Origin: Opisthorchis felineus | Lineage: Eukaryota; Platyhelminthes; Trematoda; Opisthorchiida; Opisthorchiidae | NCBI GenBank assembly: GCA_004794785.1 | Contig: SJOL01003728.1 | Coordinates: 7,403 to 71,402, forward strand | Direction of reading: 5' to 3' | DNA length: 64,000 bases | Shown: positions 59,622 through 64,000 of the stretch, piece after piece | How positions within the stretch are numbered: the first letter of the stretch is position 1 | How the letters are laid out: the number at the start of each line of letters is the position of its first letter | Notes under the pieces: model-generated | Seen by the model: only the letters and a program-made list of their open reading frames with translations | Told to the model about the DNA's origin: nothing | Database searches by the model: none | Program-made: the position numbers and the translations under genes

Positions 59622-59779
59622 CAATATGCAGCGCGTGACAGCCTTGCGTCAAACCCAGACAGAGCGAGCCGGCGTTGATCAAGGTCAGAAAACGCCCCCG
59701 CAATATGCAGCGCGTGACAGCCTTGTATCAAGGCCAGACAGCGTGAGTCAGCATTGGATCAAGGTCAGACAGCGTCTCT
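59622..59779. repeat. Two tandem copies of a 79-bp unit
   Basis: CAATATGCAGCGCGTGACAG begins at 59622 and again at 59701. Both copies continue with CCTTG, a CCAGACAG block, GTCAGCATTG-like sequence and GATCAAGGTCAGA. They differ by several substitutions and small indels. Each unit also contains shorter internal echoes (ATCAAGG ... CAGACAG), so the unit itself may be built from smaller duplications. Confidence 0.8.
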
Positions 59780-59989
59780 TCAATAAAATAGCTTGAGGCC
59801 GTTGTACTTGCGCATTCACGCTCTCGCACTCGCTAGTTCGGAATAAAGCCGTTATGTTCCTTATCGGTGAGTCTTCTTCCGGCACTAGGCACTGGAGCGG
59901 GAACAGCACTCAGATACAACAGACTGGCGAATCAGCAGATATAACAGTTTTTGTGCTGAGACCTGCGGATACAGTGTCGAGTGGGGGAC

Positions 59990-60300
59990 GACGAGTGCGT
60001 GAAATATCGGAAGGGAGAAAGCGGTAGGAGTATGTTTTCTCTTACGAATTCTGCTCTATGCAGCAATGCAAGCGGCCCCGCACATGGTACCAGGCATCGG
60101 CAGATGTGGCAGTACTTTTGGTTGTGAAGTGTGTTGTCGCAGGCCGACTAGGATATCGTCATGGCACCCAGTCCTAGACAGGAGGGTGTTGGGGCTCCTT
60201 AACCAAGCCCGTGGGCATAAAAACCTGACCGCAAGTCATCGGGTGCGATTCTTTAGGGAATAACTTACAGTAAATGCTCTTACTTCCAACCTGGAGGACG
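59990..60300 (+). repeat. Dispersed repeat F, copy 3
   Basis: Blocks in the same order as copies 1 and 2: a GAAGGGAGAAAGCGGTAGGA-like leader, CTGCTCTATGCAGCAA, GCAGATGTGGCAG, GACAGGAGGGTG, then CCTTAACCAAGCCCGTGGG and AACCTGACCGCAAG (compare AAGCCTAACCGCAAG in copy 1). Confidence 0.65.
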
Positions 60301-62420
60301 GAGAGTCCTTCAGACGTCTGTCCACCGACAAGCCTGGTGCCAAACTGGAACCCTCAGTGCGGCGCAGTGGGTCACAAAGAACAAAAAGAGCCTCAACACA
60401 ATAAGAACAAACAGAATGAAGCCCTCGTTTTCGGTTTTCAGCTAGATGTGTTTCAGCTGGCGCGATATTCCAGATATCGGCGCATAAATCACCATTGGTT
60501 GTGCGTGTGAAATGTGCACAAATTGCCATCACAACATATTAAAATACCAAGTGAATGTTGCTCCAGAATATTGCATGCATAAGACAGATAACGCGTTATG
60601 TGTCACGCCACCGAAAAATATTCATCGGCACCTATTTTTCTCATGCGTAATCTGGCGATCCTGTTGGATCGCAGTGTACATCCAGCTGCTCCAACATAGC
60701 ACTGGATATCTAGTTTTGCTAGCAAGGGCTTGATTTACACGAAAAGGAGAAACAGCACAAAGGTGTGCTGGCACAGGTTAAAGGATAACAGACACTGGTT
60801 ATGAGCTGCCTTTTGGATAGATCCCTTTTCCAGTCTTCGTTGTGATTGTCTCTGTCTTCCTGGTTCCTGATCAATAGGGAAAATTTACTTTCTAGATGAA
60901 CTTTCTTGTTTTTAGTATTGAGTGTAACTCTTTGTTCTATCGCCGTGTGATGCAGATGACGGAAAGTGTTATGCAGTATTGAATACGAAGTGTACTGGAA
61001 CGTTATTTCTAGGGATAAATGTTGGAGGACAGCTCATACTCATTGAAATGGACTGTTGCTAGGCTGCCCATGATAGGTTATTGCACCATTTTAGCACGCC
61101 AAATTGTTGATCGACGTTTATATGAATGCCAAAACAAAACAGAGTGAACCGCTTCCTCCGGGTATAAGTCGTGTGAATTCGGATGGCTTAAGTCGTGTTT
61201 GAGAGGGAAGCTCATAAAAAATGACAGGCTGCAACAGCTTTTGAATAAAATACCTAATCACCGGTATATTGGAGATCTACAGTCCTCCAGCTGAGTAGCT
61301 ATAATGAACCATTGTTGGGCTTTCCAAACAACATTAGTGGGATAACAAAGCGGAGGCTAGGGTGCACTGCTACGCGTCCCCTCATGCAAAACTATGTACG
61401 CCAACTTTACTTGCATGGCCATGAACATGCAAACATTTCCAAAAAATGAGCCGGGTTCTAGACATCACCTTACATCTGCTGGGAGAACTGTTTCTTTCCC
61501 TAACTGCTACTACTGAGTTTTGTGTGAGTAGCGCATTCCAAGCAGCGTTTACTGGCTACTCAGCGTGCGTGGAATCCACATCAGTACAATCCAACTGACG
61601 TCTAGCCAACACAACACGTACTGGAAAAGGGAAAACACTTGAGTAATAAGGATTTACTATTAAACTTCCTCCCTTCTCATCCGACAGCACTCTCGAAATG
61701 CGCTGCGCTATTTACACCAGTAAACTGAAATTAGCTCATGTCAAGCAGTTGATTTGTTTTGGTTTTTCGCTTTGCAACGCAATACCATTATTCCAACAAG
61801 CGATTGAGGTCTCCGGGTTGACGAACGCTCATACAGTTGGCCGGTGAGTTGAGTAAGGTATTTTTCTTTACCTATGGGCTAAGAACCAATAGTGAACCGG
61901 GAAGAAAACACCTCCTTCTTATGAAGTTGTCACTTACAACAGGTGGACAACATTCTCTGCCTCAGAATTTTGCTTACATGTTGCACGCCCATCACTAAAA
62001 AAATCAGAACCTTTGTCAGGCTTAGCAATGATTTTGGCTCTCGCAGTACAAGGACTTGGCTTTTGGTCACCGCAGGTGCATCAACCAACGAAGTAAAAGC
62101 AACTTCGCTAACAAAATCATCGACTTTGATGTTACGCGTTTGAAAGTCATCTATTGCCGTGGGTTGCCGTCCCTATAAATAATCCGACAACTTTTCAAAC
62201 TGTGTCCCAACGAGGGTACCAGTAAGTTCGTGCTGTGTTATCTTGTAATCAAGAAAAGGTTCCTGACGAACGTTGAGAAACATCGACCTGGTATTCTTGG
62301 CAATCCGTTGTCTCCACTTGAGGAGCCAACACGTGGCCACGTGATGTGGTTTCTGTGAACGAAGGATGGGTTGAGCTATATCTTGCCTAAGCGCGCGTTA
62401 ATCACACTACTGACCAGCTA
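60301..62420. other. No recognisable gene
   Basis: A short repeat I spacer fragment may be present at 60440-60485 (GTTTCAGCTGGCGCGATATT). Otherwise only short frames. Confidence 0.45.
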
Positions 62421-62556
62421 CTGGTGGTTTAGGAGTTAAGTGTTTATCCGCTGGCCGGACGGTTGCCGCTTCGAGACTGTCTGAGTTCTGTTAAATGCTC
62501 ACTGCTGATGAGTCCCAACGAGGATGAAACATCTGTACAGTACTTCAGCATAGACT
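62421..62556 (+). ncRNA. tRNA-like head followed by a core-complete hammerhead ribozyme
   Basis: The A box TGGTTTAGGAG (62425-62435) fits the pol III consensus exactly, and a B-box-like GCTTCGAGACT (62468-62478) has two mismatches. The hammerhead follows. Stem I outer TGCT/AGCA (62496-62499 with 62547-62550), stem I inner ACTG/CAGT (62501-62504 with 62538-62541), CUGAUGA (62505-62511), stem II GTCC/GGAT (62512-62515 with 62522-62525, one G-U pair), GAAA (62526-62529), stem III ACA/UGU with a 2-nt loop (62529-62536), and cleavage triplet GUA before 62538. All invariant core bases are present. The arrangement of pol III promoter plus type I hammerhead resembles the schistosome Sm-alpha element. 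Activity is inferred, not shown. Confidence 0.8.
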
Positions 62557-63634
62557 GATTTCCTTTGAGAGGATGAAATCTCCATTAAAAACAATTAAGT
62601 GCCACACAAGGGGAAGATGATGCTCAATCAAAAATACTGTTAATCTAATTCGTGGCGCCAACAGACTCGAGTCTGTTGGCAAAACTCTTACGTGGGATGT
62701 TGTTGTTCGCTTTGGTTTCTCTACATGTCCTCTGATTAGCAAAAAAAAAACTTTCCGCACAACATTCCAAATGGGTTCCTGCTCCCCTTATATGCTTTGC
62801 AAGATCTTTCTCCAGTATCCGAGTTCATGCAAACGGAGTATATGCAAAAAATAAGATATAGTTGGTTAAAATTTCCTCACATCACTATTCGTGCACGATC
62901 AGTCGCTCTTTATTCGAAAAATAACAGGAGTTTTTGTGAATGGGCGGCAGTAATGATGATGTCCAAGTGGGCACAAAGATTTCTTTTGATTAACATCTGG
63001 GCTGTCATATCTTAATTGTATGAAATACCCGAATATATGTATGCCACACCAAGTGCTAAAGGACAGCGCATGGCCGGAGCAAAGGTAATTAGTACTCACC
63101 CAGTCAACTTTAGTTTTGAGACTTGAGGCTAGTCAAATATTTGTTCACTTAATGGCTTCTAATATTTCGCAACGACACTTACTTCTGCAATACAGACCGC
63201 TGCCTTCTTCCGGAAATATATGCCGAAATGAGTGGCACGCGGCGAGCCAATCGTCACCTGATTGTCAGTAGGCAATCTTGAATCCGGCTACGAGACACCT
63301 CGTGACCCCCGCAAATCACTCACCGTTCGAGCACCTCGATGATGGCATTCGGCAAGACAAAGCTGATTACGTAAGGAAGGAATATTCTGTTTGAACAAAA
63401 CGACAGGGACAAAAACAACAGCAAGGATCTGTCTATTTTAGCACTAGTCTCGGGCCACTCTTCCGCTCCTTGAATATCTTCAATCACTGTACCCATGCGC
63501 CAAACTCACAGAGGTATGTCCAACCTAGTCGACCGAGGGAAGCTAACACCTGGTGAACCACATAATCTCACGGTTCCAATAAAAGTTTCTGTGATTTAAT
63601 CATGGATGGATGGAATAATTTCACATGAATATCA
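62557..63634. other. No recognisable gene
   Basis: Short frames only. Confidence 0.5.
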
Positions 63635-63745
63635 GAACCGTCATCAAAATTATCATCGTCATGACGACCATCGCAAGCGTCGTCACTATCTTCTTGCTTA
63701 TTGTCACCAACAGGATCATCAGCATCATGGTCATCGCGTTATCCG
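63635..63745. repeat. ATC/CAT-rich low-complexity tract
   Basis: Imperfect trinucleotide-like run (ATTATCATCGTCATGACGAC, CATCAGCATCATGGTCATCG). It generates overlapping frames on both strands rich in I/M/V/T or H/R, which are artefacts of the composition. Confidence 0.75.
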
Positions 63746-64000
63746 TTTTTTTAAAAGGTACCAGACTAGCATACCATTCGATTCCGGAGGACTGCTTCAA
63801 CAAATAAATTACTGGCTATGATGAGGGGGCCAGTGGTCTGTATTGATTTTGGGGTCATCATGTCGCACTTGGTCAAAATCTGATTGGTCGAGTTATCACG
63901 TGATGAGTACGCTTTGAAACTATTCGGTAGGGTGTTAGTGGTACTCACCACTACTGACTTTGTCCGAATGAGTTAATTGTTGGCTGAAAAAAGAACTGCG
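63746..64000. other. No recognisable feature
   Basis: Window end; nothing supported. Confidence 0.5.

Noticed and set aside
63606..63821. Overlapping frames rich in His/Arg or Ile/Met/Val
   Set aside because: Produced by the ATC/CAT-rich low-complexity tract on both strands.
1..64000. CRISPR arrays, operons or prokaryotic mobile islands
   Set aside because: No regularly spaced short repeats, no ribosome-binding-site-led gene strings; all features are eukaryotic.

Overview
The window looks like accessory, repeat-dominated DNA of a flatworm nuclear genome, most likely a digenean fluke. Three things suggest this: a long TBC1D5-like open reading frame, endonuclease/reverse-transcriptase LINE fragments of the type common in fluke and tapeworm genomes, and several hammerhead-ribozyme repeats reminiscent of the schistosome Sm-alpha satellite. 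The base composition does not look as AT-rich as a schistosome. I have a weak recollection of the main tRNA-derived SINE from opisthorchiid liver flukes, but the species call is inference. Two runs of N (23375-23522 and 38515-38569) mark assembly gaps. No operons, CRISPR arrays, rRNA genes or genuine tRNA genes were seen.

Only one convincing protein gene is present: a 761-codon, apparently intronless reading frame at 52125-54410 (+) encoding a full-length homologue of TBC1D5, a Rab GTPase-activating protein. It has both catalytic fingers and the family's C-terminal helices. Almost every other reading frame is antisense to, or a random frame within, mobile-element debris. Exons of other split genes could be hidden in the unannotated stretches and I cannot exclude them.

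Layout. 0-12 kb: repeat F copies, tRNA-derived SINEs (two with clean target-site duplications) and LINE C-terminal fragments. 11.3-17 kb: inverted pairs of hammerhead-type repeats and a second tRNA-like repeat. 20.7-23.4 and 26.6-29.2 kb: two decayed LINE copies of one family in the same orientation, both still carrying 5' region, endonuclease and part of the reverse transcriptase. 32-33.2 kb: another LINE tail and a hammerhead-like motif. 36.6-39.3 kb: a cluster of about 290-bp hammerhead units, one with an intact catalytic core. 39.6-41.2 kb: a 1.5-kb segment bounded by a 26-bp inverted repeat. 42.6-47.6 kb: tRNA-like repeats, a CR1/Jockey-like LINE tail and more hammerhead-type units. 52-54.4 kb: TBC1D5. 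56-63 kb: SINEs, a small RT relic, a 79-bp tandem duplication, and a tRNA-like head followed by a core-complete hammerhead ribozyme at 62.4-62.6 kb.

The most interesting signal is the ribozyme content. At least four distinct repeat lineages in 64 kb carry the CUGANGA / GAAA hammerhead architecture with short stem III. Several are arranged as inverted pairs, as might be expected from Penelope-like-element terminal repeats, retrozyme-like elements or Sm-alpha-like elements. No Penelope-type RT or GIY-YIG endonuclease was found in the window, so these copies would be non-autonomous or detached ends.
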